From NCBI GenBank assembly GCA_920105625.2, contig OV050030.1, positions 176,963,315-177,027,314 of the forward strand: 64,000 bases of DNA. Reading direction: 5' to 3'. The notes below the pieces were generated by a model. That model worked only from the letters and a program-made list of their open reading frames with translations. It searched no databases and was not told where the DNA came from. Below are positions 53,549 through 64,000 of this stretch, one piece after another. The first letter of the stretch is position 1, and each line of letters opens with the position of its first letter. The stretch comes from Clusia tigrina. Taxonomy: Eukaryota; Arthropoda; Insecta; Diptera; Clusiidae. Both the position numbers and the translations under genes were made by a program.

Positions 53549-54844
53549 TCAACACTGGGGGCCTGGAAGAGGTTTGCGGGACCACAGTCTTCGGTTCAGC
53601 CTCACCTGGGGAAGGCTACTACTCGCAACTACCTTTGACAGAGGTGGGATGTCTGTCTCCTCTACTTGCTCTGCCTTGCGCTTTTCTTGAGTACGTTTGA
53701 AACAACCGACTTTGATCTTGCTAAATCGGTAGTTCAACGCATATCCCGAGCTCTTAGTTGCATCATCTATTTCCACAAACAACAACTGTCCGCTGCCCTC
53801 GTCCTTGCAACTTCATATTCTCCAGAAAATGGGGTTTAGCCCAATATTTTGGCTATAGAGAAACTTAAGTGACATAGCTACGAGGGAGGAAGAGGAAGCC
53901 TCGTGGGATGTTGTCTCACACTCTGGCGTCCAAACTGACGCCCTCTCTCACTGAAAGGTGCGTCACGACCCCTTTTAGCCATTCCACCAAGTCCGTCGAA
54001 CAGCAGTCGATGCGCAGGAAGCCAGGCTTGAAGTGGAAGGACAATTATTTGGTCCACTCTCCAACCAGCCTCTCAAGCAACAGCTGGTCTACACTTGTCA
54101 GCTCCTTGCTAGTCAGGATGGTGTTCGGATAGTCCGCAGCAACAACAGCCACCTTGGTGACGGACGCCATCTTAGCGTAGCTACCTGCTGCATTGGACCC
54201 TCCACGACTAGGTGGGCCCGACGGTGCTGCCGTCTTCCTCTTTTTAGCTGAGTCAGGATTAGGAGAATAGGTGTTTCGTACCCTTTTCTTCAGGTTCTTG
54301 TTTACGTTCGGTTGTGATGTTGTGCCAGCCGAATCCTTTACAACCCAGTGCTCCTTTGCCTTTGCAAGAGCATCATCTGGTTGGAAACCCTGAGACAGGT
54401 AGGTGAGGTACAATCTGACTCCAGCTCCACTTAGCTCCTTTCTTCTCGGGTCATCCAAACCCCAAGTTGACCACGATCACGAAGAGGGATTCTTCTCGGG
54501 GCAATCCTGGAGGTTTTCTCTGAGGTGGTAGCTCGGGATGGATTACTTCCTTCATCCCCCAGTGTCAACAATCTCTTCTTAGTGAAGATGGGAGTTTGTT
54601 GAGTTGGTCCCATTTTTGCCCTGGTAGCATCTCAATTGGATGGCGCATCATAGGAAGAAAGTTTCCGAATTCCTTCACCACCCATCCTGTCTACTGTCAT
54701 TGGGGGTCCCATAGGTCCAACCACTGTTTTGGTCACGGATGAAGGTTCATTGACCGCAGCAGCACTTGATTTGGGCTTAGCGGGTGATCTAACCCCACTA
54801 AGCATTGGCTTATCAAGGATTGTTTGCTCCATCTGATTTGCCAA
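53549..54844 (-). pseudogene. LOA-like ORF1, right copy
   Basis: Frames 54844-54632 (MANQMEQTILDKPMLSG), 54613-54431 (MGPTQQTPIFTKKRLL), 54458-54045 (137 residues, LYLTYLSQGFQPDDALA and NPDSAKKRKTAAPSGPP, then MASVTKVAVVAADYP) and 53785-53549. This copy retains a longer central frame than the left one and so better shows the ORF1 layout. Confidence 0.75.
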
Positions 54845-55285
54845 TTGAATTGCGGTGATGTTTTAATTTATTTGTCTTTATGAAAATTCTTTCTTGCGGA
54901 AAATATAAAGACCACTCGGACAGAGATCCGCAATATCCGGGCTAAGCTATTACCACCGGAGGGCTTTTGTTCGTGGGCTCCATTTACGACTAGATTATTT
55001 ATCAGGGCCTTATTTATCTAGCCTTGCAGGGGATTATTTATCTAGCCTTGCAGCTCATCAGCATGGGTCGCGTGACACCTTGATCCAGCCCTTACCTTCG
55101 AAACATAGTCAAAGTGTATTTCTCAATGCTGTACTATTAAGGAGTATCAAACACTGAGCGCTACATCCTGACCTTAGCTAGATCCAGCACCAGCAGACAA
55201 TTGATGTCATTGTAGACCTATTACCAGCCGGTATCCTCGGCGAGGGTTCAGTCGAAAGATTTTCTACCGGCCGCGTAATAGTATA

Positions 55286-55935
55286 CCAATAAGTTTTTAA
55301 TTTTATCTCTTAATAAACCTAACATTACTCAACGTAGAAAGACAACTGTGGCGTAATGTCGTAAAGAAAACAAAATTACTCAATCTACGTAAGTATAAAA
55401 ATTATACTTGATTAATTTCACAACTACTGAACGTGAATACAGATTATTTATACCAATAAATATTTACGTTTATTTTGTTACTACTTTTGTATGAACCCAT
55501 TTTAACTAAGGTGGTCGATTTCACAAAATTATTATCCATATTTTTTTCCCATCAAGCAAAATTTTCAAACACAAAGAAAGATTATAGCACTACTGATACA
55601 TCTCCATTTCAATAAAATGCTCTGTTGAGTTGTTTCGCTTTTCCGTGCAAAACATTAATTAAACATTTCTGTGCAAATCGTAGTTTCGGAACGACACAAA
55701 ATTTGATGCAACAACACGTGCTTTCTGTACTAAAATAAAATACCCTAAGCTTACACTGTTAAATATTCAAATCAGTGCTAAAACAAAATAAATGTCCCTA
55801 CCAACAAACAAACGCAAATCCCCTACCAAAAACATCCTCACAGCTTAGACCACATACATAGACCGAAAGCTGGGTGCAACAGCGCAATAGCGCCTATTCG
55901 TTGCAACTTCTTTGACCAGCGCTACGGCGCCTTCA
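55286..55935 (-). other. Gypsy-A leader, right arm (outer part)
   Basis: Inverted counterpart of about 26,155-26,809. Non-coding. It joins the duplicated LTR/leader unit at 55,936. Confidence 0.6.
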
Positions 55936-56981
55936 GGGTCGCAGAAGTATCTATTTATACTACGCTACTATAATTTTACTCACCATTATCCTGTTTGATG
56001 TCATCTCGTTGCAGGATGTCATGTCTGCTTCAGGGTTCTTTGCCCTGGCTTATCCTCCAGATTTGTTGCAGGATGCTTCCCTGCTTCAGGATTCCTTGCC
56101 CTGGGATTCTTCGAATAGGTCCTTATGACCCACTGCGCCAATATGTTGGGGTCCGTGTTTGTCGTCGTTAGTGGAGAGTGCCCTTTTGCTGCCGGTAATA
56201 GGCGCGGGCGTGGACGAGGACCAAGTAGTTCTTGACAAGTAAAACACAGTGTTGTTCAGTTTCAAAGAAAATAGTTAAGAGGTTTTATTCTTAAAATCAT
56301 AATTCTAATATACTATTTACAATGAGCACTTACAGTCTAAGTACTGACCTTCCTGGTGCTCCAGTTACACATCTGTTGATTGGTGTCATTTGGTCAAGCC
56401 AACTGACCTACTCAATGTAAAAGTGTCGTTTCGGGTCGCAGAAGTATCTATTTATACTACGCTATTATAATTTTACTCACCATTATCCTGTTTGATGTCA
56501 TCTCGTTGCAGGATGTCATGTCTGCTTCAGGGTTCTTTGCCCTGGCTTATCCTCCAGATTTGTTGCAGGATGCTTTCCTGCTTCAGGATTCCTTGCCCTG
56601 GGATTCTTCGAATAGGTCCTTATGACCCACTGCGCCAATATGTTGGGGTCCGTGTTTGTCGTCGTTAGTGGAGAGTGCCCTTTTGCTGCCGGTAATAGGC
56701 GCGGGCGTGGACGAGGACCAAGTAGTTCTTGACAAGTAAAACACAGTGTTGTTCCGTTTCAAAGAAAAGAGTTAAGAGGTTTTATTGTTAAAATCATAAT
56801 TCTAATATACTATTTACAATGAGCACTTACAGTCTAAGTACTGACCTTCCTGGTGCTCCAGTTACACATCTGTTGATTGGTGTCATTTGGTCAAGCCAAC
56901 TGACCTACTCAATGTAAAAGTGTCGTTTGGTGCATTCTAAATTCGAATGCCCTGCGTCAACTTGACGTCGAAACTGTGACA
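55936..56981 (-). repeat. Gypsy-A 5' LTR plus leader, tandemly duplicated
   Basis: A complete LTR (56641-56981, 341 bp, TGTCACAG...CCCCAACA on minus) and leader (56433-56640) are followed by a second, 5'-cut LTR (56144-56431) and leader (55936-56143). Unit offset is 497 bp. The two units differ at only a few sites (e.g. CTACTATAA/CTATTATAA), so the duplication is recent or homogenised. The left arm has one truncated LTR only. Confidence 0.88.
56624..56637 (-). other. Gypsy-A primer-binding site (tRNA-Ser type)
   Basis: TGGCGCAGTGGGTC on minus, three bases after the LTR end CCCCAACA. It resembles the tRNA-Ser complementary PBS of the 17.6/297 group. A second copy is at 56127-56140. Confidence 0.65.
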
Positions 56982-57014
56982 CCCTAAAAGTTTACATAAT
57001 AATTAATACATAAA

Positions 57015-58314
57015 TAACGGGTCCGCCAAATAACTTTTTTTTTTTTAAATTCTATAAAAAAAACTACTGGATATTTTCTCAAATTTCTTTTTTTATTTGA
57101 AAGTACAATCCTTCCGGTTAATAATGGAAAATAATGTCATTCAAATGGCTGCCTCGGCTGGCCATGCAGTAGCCTACACGATCGGTCCAATTTTGAAGCA
57201 CATTATCGATTGTGTGCAGCTGTATTTCACCAATGCCTTCACGAATATTGCCCTTTAAAGCGTCAATTGTGTATGGCTTGTCGGCGTAGCACTTATCTTT
57301 GAGAGCACCCCACAAATAATAGTCCAACGGTGTCAAATCGCAGCTCCGAGGTGGCCAAAGGACATCAGCTCTGCGGCTGATAATGCGATCTTCAAAAACA
57401 GGGCGCAAAACATCGATTGTAGCTTCGGCTGTGTGGCACGTAGCGCCGTCCTGTTGAAACCAAATGTTGCCAATATCCTCCTCTTCAATTTTTGTGAACA
57501 AAAATTCGTTCAACATGGCCCGATAACGATCGCCATTGACTGTAACCGCCACTCCTTGCTCATTTTCGAAGAAAAATGGCCCAATTATGCCTCTGGACCA
57601 AAATCCGCACCAAACAGTGACTCGTTTTGGGTGCATCGGCTTCTCAATGTATGCGTGCGGGTTTTCTGTGCCCCAAATGCGACAATTTTGCTTGTTTACA
57701 TACCCGCCAAGATCAAAATGAGCTTCAACGGAAAAGATGATTTTTTTGGCAAAACTGGCATCTTCTGTAAGTCGATCGCAGGCCCACTTAGCGAAGCGAA
57801 CACGCATTGGATGGTCAGTTGGCTTCAACTCCTGAACCAATTGGCTTTGTATGGCGTCATACCAAGGTCTTTTGCGAAATTCGTCTTAATGATGTCTCCG
57901 AAATATTCGATTGTTGAGAACGACGGTGAATTGATGTTGATGGCGCTTCACGCAGACTTTCTGCCACAGCAGCAATATTCTCGGGTGCATGCACTGTTTT
58001 TGGCTTTTCACGCTTTGGTTTATCGATGAGGATGCCAGTTTCTTTAACTTTTTTCACAAAATAACGAACATACGGAGATGACGGTGCTTCTCTTCTTCCA
58101 AAATCCGTACGCAATTTTCGCACACATTCTGCAACATTACCATGATTTTCAAAGTAATGTTGCAATATTTCCCAGCGTTGTTCAAGCGTATACACAACCA
58201 TATTCGTTCAGCCGAAGGATAAAACTAATTATCTTTCAAATCAGACATGAGCTGTTACCATTCACGAAATAAGCACTAGTTGACAAAAAAAAACGTTAGA
58301 TGGCGGACCCGTTA
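57015..58314 (-). mobile_element. DD41D (rosa-like) transposon, right arm
   Basis: Inverted copy of 24508-25807 with the same TIRs and TA flanks. The 240-residue catalytic frame is identical in translation to the left. One synonymous base difference was seen in the stretch I compared by eye (near 57,548). Confidence 0.93.
57118..58201 (-). pseudogene. DD41D transposase, right copy
   Basis: Frames 58201-57857 and 57840-57118, same as the left copy, with the same first-Asp-to-Val change (FSVEAHF) and the same two single-base losses at the frame joint. It confirms that the element was inactive before the duplication. Confidence 0.9.
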
Positions 58315-58571
58315 CTATCTATTTATAATATTTGCACCATATGCAAAAATATGTGCTCTCTTAACTAGTTTAATTGTATGTCACCTACGCCAAATGTGTA
58401 GTGTCTATTAGGAGTTGGTGTTGTGAGTCCACTACGCACAGGTAGCTTGATTCTGACACACAACAAAAGCTTCTGGGGGAACTGGAATTCTTATTAAGAA
58501 CATGATTAAACACCACGTCCTAGACGATGTTACTGAACACTATATACAAAGCACATATATCTGCTTAGAAG

Positions 58572-58848
58572 AATTTGTGGCCAACATAACAATTCATCGA
58601 ATCAATGGGCGCAGAAAGGATACCTGACAGTGCAAACAATATGTACAAGATTCCAATGCACACTTGCCTATTGTGCTTTAACCTACAGATGGTCTATTGG
58701 GCCTCACCTTGCATAAAAACATCTGTGTGGGAAGATGCAACAGCACAACTAGAGAAGGGCAGAATTTGTCGGAATGGCTCCAGTACAATAAATAGCCACA
58801 GTTTTCTGTAGTCTAGGTAGCGCAGATTTAATCCCTTTGAGAAACAAT
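58572..58848 (-). other. Right-arm-specific segment (276 bp)
   Basis: Present only in the right arm, between CTTAGAAGAA and TTCTCCAGACC, which abut on the left. No coding homology was recognised; a short frame 58605-58811 (plus) has no motif. Either deleted from the left arm or inserted here. Confidence 0.7.
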
Positions 58849-58978
58849 ATTTTCTCCAGACCACCGATACTAAGATATTACAGGACGTAGGATATTATGG
58901 AACAGTTTACTAGGCTAGGTTAGATTATCGTAATAGCCGGTATACAGATCAACTCATTCAGACCACCATGGGTCCATT

Positions 58979-59640
58979 GTGATACCACCGCGTAACAATG
59001 TACCTCTGATTTACTCGTCAAACCATTTCGAAGCCCTCATAAAGCGCAGGATTTGTTTCATGTTCGCGCCAGACACTTCTGTAGGAGAGTTAACAGCGCA
59101 TTTGCCTAAAGAGCTCGCTCTGTTTCTAGCCAGAGCGGGCACCTACATAGAAGATGTTCCACAGGCTCCTCCTCATCCTTATCCCAACAGCTTCTTCATG
59201 AGAGAATACTCCCAACCTGACAGCATCCCTGCCGAATAGCCAATGACCAGTTATACAATCCACGACCTTAGAGATATCTTCTCTCGACAGGGCAAGCAAA
59301 TCTCTAGAATTCCTCCTACACGACCCTATTCTTCAGCATCAGTTTGCAGGTGGCAATTGGTATTCCAACCTCGTATCTGACGGTGCAGAAATGAAGGTTG
59401 ATGCTCCGTTTGGTTAACTCATCAGCCCTACAGTTCCCCTCAATATCTCTATGTCCCGGTACCCATATTAGGGGTACTTTGAAAATGGTACTGATATCAT
59501 TTGGGGCTGGAGGGCAGTCCTGAGCAACCTTTCATTTCAGAGCCGCCGAGTTGATTGACTTGATGGCCGCCTGGCTATCGAAGTAGATAATTTATAATGG
59601 TCTTTGCTGCGGCGTGTAATGAATGTGCATATATTGGATA
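58979..59640 (-). pseudogene. I-like LINE RNase H and tail, right copy
   Basis: Inverted copy of 23520-24120, frames broken at different places from the left. Contains the same Cys/His tail and the RNase H SDSQAA region near 59,570. The right copy has additional bases (for example near 59,380-59,420 and 59,530-59,560) that the left lacks. Confidence 0.7.
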
Positions 59641-59896
59641 CCGCTAATCTTAGAAACTACTAATCAAAATGCGACCAAATTTTGAAAATTTGTTGATATT
59701 GGCTAGCATATTTCTGCTTTTAATTGGACCCACCAGGTGGTATCAAGATATTTGAAATAATCGATTTATATGGGGAAAGCATGGTGTCTTTTTTAATTCG
59801 ATAAATAACAAACAACAACGATCAGGTTTTTTTAATCAATTTGTTTGAATTAAAATTTTTATAAATTATATCTTATATTATATACCATGGTTCTAG

Positions 59897-61335
59897 CTAT
59901 GGGCGGTTTGGATGAATTTTAATGTTTTGAGTATATTTCCGGTAGAAATCATTGATTTCGTTTTTCACGGGTGGTATATTCAGGTCGTTGTGAAGGTTAA
60001 TATTTTTCATGAACCAAGGTGCGCCAGTAATGATTCTGATAATTTTGGATTGTGCTCTTTGTATTAATTCTATATTAAAGATGCGTGCGTCTCCCCACAA
60101 CTGGCTCCCGTAAATCCAAATTGGTTTTATAATAGCTTTGCAGAAGAGTATTTTGTATTCTAAACTCAGTCTGAATTTACTGTGCATAAGCCAATGTAGG
60201 CTATTAGCTTTAGTATCATATGCTTTTTCTTGGCTTCGATGTGGCGCTTCCAGGTCAAACGTCTGTCAATTTGAATTCCTACATTTTTTACTTCTTTTGC
60301 TTACGGAACAGAAACATTATTTAATTTTATAGCTGGACATTCACCTTTTTTTAGAGTAAATGTGATACGCGTACATTTTGACTCATTGATATTAATTCGC
60401 CAGATTGCCAACCAATTTTCCATTAACACCAGATGGTCTTCTAGATCACGAGATGCAATTTTGAGATTTGGGTGAGTGCTAAGGATAGGAGTGTCTTCGG
60501 CGAAATTTGTTGAGGTTAAATGTTTGTCGGTAGGCAGACCTGAAGTATATATTAAGTACATCACGGGTCCTTGGACGCTTCCTTATGGTACGCCGGCTGT
60601 GATGTCATAGTTTTTAGAATAAGCATAATTATTTCACACTGTGAATTTTTTGCCCTCAGATACGATTCCAGTATTTGGTGTTCTTTGCGGCAACCGTTTT
60701 TTAATTTTGAAAATAAGCCCCTCGTGCCATACTTTACCAAACGACAGCGCCACAATTAAATAGATGGCAGCACAGTATTGCTTTTTCTCAAATGCATTTT
60801 TTATTTCGTTAACTATTCGATGAAGCTACTCTACTGTGTTATGATATTTGCGAAAGCCAAATTGGTGATGAGGAATTAGGTGTTTTTCATTTAGATGCTG
60901 AATTAATTTACCAAGAAAAAGTTTTTCGAAGACTTTTGACAAGATAGGCAGTATGCTAATCGATCTATAGGATGCCGTTTGGGATAGGTGTTTTCCTTGT
61001 TTCGAAATCGTTGATACTATTGAGATTTTCCAGGCATTGGGAAGTATCCTAAGCGAAGGAATCCATTTAATATTGAGGTAAGCACGATGATCACTATTTG
61101 TGGCAACTCCTTGATTTTTTCCCAGTAATGAGGACGTGTTGGGAGAAGGTTTCTGTTTTAATTTAATAGGCGAGCATGTGTAATCTGACGATGAGACAAT
61201 TAAGTTTTTGTTACTTCGAGGTGGGTTTAGGGTAATTAAATTTTCGGCGAAAACAGTAGATTTTTCTTCATAACTTCTTGCCCCTTTTCCGCTTGTTGTT
61301 TGAATGGGTGGAATTCCGCGCTTAGGTGATTTCAT
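59897..61335 (-). pseudogene. Jockey-2 reverse transcriptase, right copy
   Basis: Frame 61335-60826 has fingers and FGFRKYHNTVE; motif A lies in the 60,825-60,760 stretch missing on the left; frame 60564-60301 has FAEDTPILS; frame 60187-59897 is the thumb, identical in translation to the left. Changes versus left include ESYLRAKNSQ for ESYRRAKISQ. Confidence 0.82.
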
Positions 61336-61719
61336 TTTCCTAAAAGCTTTCCATAGGGTAATGTCAGTTGGAGAAAGATTTTGAATTTACCGATCCAAAC
61401 TGCGCTCTGATATTTGACGCAAGGTGTTTCTTAAGTTTTCGGTGCCAATCGATAACTTCCGTTTTAGGAAAGGAGATCTGATATTTTGCCCTTCTCGACG
61501 TGTCCTCCTTTTTTCAGTTAGAAGACGATAAATTTGAGTTGAAGTTTTTGGATGTCTAACGTTGTCACAATAGTTGTCAGATTTTTACGAGGCGTAAAGC
61601 ACAGCTTGTCTTAGGGTAGATGCAAATAGCTCAAAAAATATTTCTAATTCTCCATTAGCGTTGAGACTTGAATAAAGAGATGAGAGGTAACGTATTTTCT
61701 GTATTTTAGCCAATTGGTT

Positions 61720-62496
61720 CTAATGGGTGTGAAATTGCACGAAGGGCGTAACTTTTTGTTGAGGTATATTATTATAAGGGAGTGATTTGAAGAGAGTTCG
61801 AAAAGGGGTTCGACAGTTCGAGTTTCTAGTAACTCTACAATTTGAAAGGTCAGGGATCTTGAGTGCGTCTATGGGCCAATACAATGGTTGTACTGAAGAG
61901 ATAATATCTACCTTGGAGTCAGAAAGCGTGAACTTATACAGTTGTTTTCCTTTTATATTGATAGCCGTGAGCCCCACCTCGTTTTTTAGCATTGTTGTTG
62001 CAAGCAGGTAGGAAACTTGTTCCCAGAGTGGAGAAAAAATCTGAAAACTGATTTGTGGATATTCTGAGTTTTGGAGGACCATACACAGCGGAAATAGTTA
62101 TTTTATCATTCCATCCGTCCAAACAAATTGATGTTGCGTGAAGGTACTCTTTGTTATATTTTTTCATAGCCAAATCTTTTATTTTATTTTTGATCAAAAT
62201 TCCAGCGACACTATGTGCTTTACCAGCGAGATGCTTTTGTTATTAAATTTATAACTTGGTAAACAAAAATTGTGCTTTTCGGATAGATGTGTTTCCGATA
62301 TGAGAAGAATATCGATTTCATTCGAGAGTAAAAAGGTATCGACTTCTAACTTATGTAGGCTTACACCATTTGCATTCCACTGACAGATTTTTAGTACGTT
62401 CAATTCTGAGATAGCAGAAGCTGCATGAGCTGATTTTGGTGTCTCATAATTTCTAGGATCATAGTTTGTATTGAAGTCAAGAATTGAGTCACACAT
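61720..62496 (-). pseudogene. Jockey-2 endonuclease, right copy
   Basis: Frames 62496-62194, 62197-61934 and 62082-61720 are identical in translation to the left-arm frames, including LLISETHLSEKHN and the corrupted D/N site. Confidence 0.82.
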
Positions 62497-62876
62497 TGGG
62501 TGAGCGTTGCTATCATTCCTTAAAATTTCTGATATGTGACTTGAGCACGCGTGAGTACCTTGTATCTATGTCGCCATATGAAATTGGCTTCTGTGGTTGA
62601 GCAATGACAGGAATATTTCAGCTAACTTGAGTGCGCTTATTTTTTAGCTGAGGGTCCTTATTCCTAAGTTCCTGGTAAACAGGGCAACCTCTGTAGTTGG
62701 CTGTAAGGTTACAGACATAATTACTGCACTTTCTAGTAGCAATTTCAGTTCTGGTTTTCGTACATTTTGATATAGGCTGTAAATCACCTTAGGCAACACA
62801 TACACTACGTAGTGTGCAGTAGAATCTTGTGTGCCAGAACTTTTGGCAATTAGTACATGGTTCTGGAGCTGTCCGA

Positions 62877-63183
62877 CATGAGTCCGCCTGACTTCTCGGC
62901 AATACACAATATGCGAAATTGCTACGACGGTACACAGACAGCGTATATCGATATTCCAGCAAATTCTATCAAAAAATTACTGTCTCTACGTAATATGCAA
63001 ATCAGATGGGTAAATTCTAGAATTCGGGAGACAGCATCACTCAAGCGTTGCTTCAAATGCTGGGTCTATGGTCATCTGGCGCATCGCTGTAATGAATCTA
63101 TAGATAAAAATTACGTGTGTAAAAAGTGTAAGAAAAAAGAGAGGTGCGCTCTATATGAAGGCAATCATGCAGCTAGCACCTAG
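62877..63183 (+). pseudogene. R1-like gag C-terminus, right copy
   Basis: An open frame from about 62,857 to 63,183 with TAYIDIPANSIKKLLSLRN, CFKCWVYGHLAHRC (complete CCHC ligands) and YVCKKCKKKERC. The left copy has lost a knuckle Cys and its upstream frame, so this is the better copy. It is cut at its 5' side by Jockey-2. Confidence 0.8.
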
Positions 63184-63239
63184 AAATGTCCTGTATATCC
63201 GAAGACGAGTAACGATATCAGACAATGAGAATCGTGCCA

Positions 63240-64000
63240 CTGAACTTAAAATTCGACGTGGCAATACTATGTGAGCAACATCGCAATGTAAATTGTCACA
63301 ACTGGAAAGATTAGGAAATTCCCCATGACAAGGCGGAAAAGATGGCTGTCAGCATAACGGACAAACTCAGCATGGCAAGCGATGTGGCAATGCCAAGACT
63401 GCCAAGCAGAATTGTGAGGAAACCAGTCTACTGGTGGAATAGCGAAATCGCTAATGTACTAAAGTCATCAATCGCTAATGTAGTAATGTCAGTACTAAAG
63501 CACTGAGAGCAAACATTCAAAACAGCAAAAACGCATATTTTAAGGGGCTCTACAACCGTTCTCGATCCATGGGGTAACGCATATAAGTCAGTGGTGGCGA
63601 AACTTAAAGGGCCATGAGCACCACTACGAACAGTATAAATTGATATGGAAGGTGGTTACAGTGCTCCTTCCTCCACAGGAGGAACGAGTTCCGTACAACG
63701 GCCAACGAATAAACACCACAGAAATCCACAAAATTTCCACTGATGACGATATCACTTTGTGGAAAATCGCTGACGGCAAAGCACCCGGGCTAGATGATTT
63801 ACCCAACATTGCGGTAAAAGCTGCGATCAAGGCGACACCTGAAATTTCCACGTAGGTGTACAATGCGTGCTTAAATGAGGATATATACGAAGATATTTGG
63901 AAAAGGCGGAGGTAGGTATTACTGCTTAAGCCCGGAAAACAACCAGATTACCCATCCTCGCACAGAGCACTTTGCATGCTCGATACGCTATGTAAAATCT
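63240..64000 (+). pseudogene. R1-like linker and RT start, right copy
   Basis: Corresponds to left 19.2-19.98 kb. Has VYWWNSEIAN near 63,430, then a segment shorter and rearranged relative to left (63,445-63,510, with ATCGCTAATGTA repeated twice), and the fingers frame 63640-63855 (DGKAPGLDDLPNIAVKAA). It runs off the window end. Confidence 0.72.

Larger units (their letters stand above)
50076..55271 (-). mobile_element. LOA-like LINE, right arm
   Basis: Inverted copy of 26824-31550 with the same 14-bp target duplication on both sides (50062-50075, 55272-55285; CGCGTAATAGTATA on plus). It is 5,196 bp versus 4,727 bp on the left, because the left has lost about 406 bp at the RT/RNase H join and smaller pieces. 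It shares the dead YAYD box. Confidence 0.9.
59828..62876 (-). mobile_element. Jockey-like LINE 2, right arm
   Basis: Inverted copy of 20371-23340. Contains ORF1 knuckle remnant (62,876-62,640), endonuclease (62496-61720) and RT (61335-59897). Here RT frame 61335-60826 (169 residues, LLGKNQGVATNSDHRAYLNI; LPILSKVFEKLFLGKLIQHL) is open where the left is split, and motif A is present. Same FAED box. Confidence 0.85.
41749..64000 (-). repeat. Right arm of giant inverted repeat
   Basis: Inverted copy of 19,197-35,330. It is longer than the left arm because of three right-arm insertions (Jockey-3, mariner and the solo LTR within it), a tandem duplication of LTR plus leader, and several stretches deleted on the left. 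The window ends inside the arm. Confidence 0.95.

Noticed and set aside
19197..64000. Assembly artefact as the explanation of the palindrome
   Set aside because: Not excluded, but arm-specific insertions with proper target duplications, indels and uneven divergence argue that both arms are real. Long-read support would settle it.

Overview
Insect (probably fly) nuclear DNA made almost entirely of transposable-element wreckage. No host protein-coding gene was recognised. The insect assignment rests on the repertoire: BEL/Pao, Ty1/copia, Ty3/gypsy including an env-bearing errantivirus relative, Jockey, R1-like and LOA-like LINEs, a mariner and a DD41D (rosa-like) element. It also rests on a nuclear mitochondrial insertion (NUMT) that keeps the ancestral insect order ND4-ND4L-trnT-trnP-ND6-CytB-trnS2-ND1. 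Species was not determined.

Layout. 1-2.2 kb: BEL/Pao pol remnant (minus). 3.1-5.3 kb: non-LTR element (minus). 5.7-7.8 kb: NUMT. 8.0-10.5 kb: R1-like LINE (minus). 11.4-17.6 kb: copia remnant (minus) split by a Jockey-like LINE (plus, about 12.79-17.0 kb). 17.9-18.8 kb: LINE tail fragments. From about 19.2 kb to the end of the window lies a very large imperfect inverted repeat. Left arm 19.2-35.3 kb: R1-like gag/RT, Jockey-2, an I-like RNase H fragment, DD41D, then a gypsy element (Gypsy-A) carrying a LOA-like LINE. The right arm repeats the same order inverted, from 41.7 kb to beyond 64 kb. The roughly 6 kb between the arms holds the Gypsy-A integrase end, an errantivirus-type pol/env remnant (minus), an oppositely oriented env scrap and an RTE-like scrap.

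History readable from the sequence. The LOA-like LINE entered Gypsy-A (14-bp target duplication in both arms). The block was then copied in inverted orientation. Later, only in the right arm, Jockey-3 entered the gypsy pol, a mariner entered the gypsy gag, and an LTR element entered the mariner and now remains as a 1,473-bp solo LTR. The left arm still shows both empty sites. Divergence between arms is patchy: reading frames at 20.7-25.7 kb are identical or nearly so, while gag at 32.4 kb and the R1-like gag at 20.1 kb differ at many residues. This fits local gene conversion.

Most unusual signal. The solo LTR contains four tandem copies of a hairpin (46715-46968). Their stems differ in sequence but keep pairing through compensatory changes, while the loop sequence is nearly constant. 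This looks like a selected RNA structure in the transcribed part of an LTR. Nothing else looks like a working cellular system; the locus resembles heterochromatin or a TE trap such as a piRNA cluster (inference).
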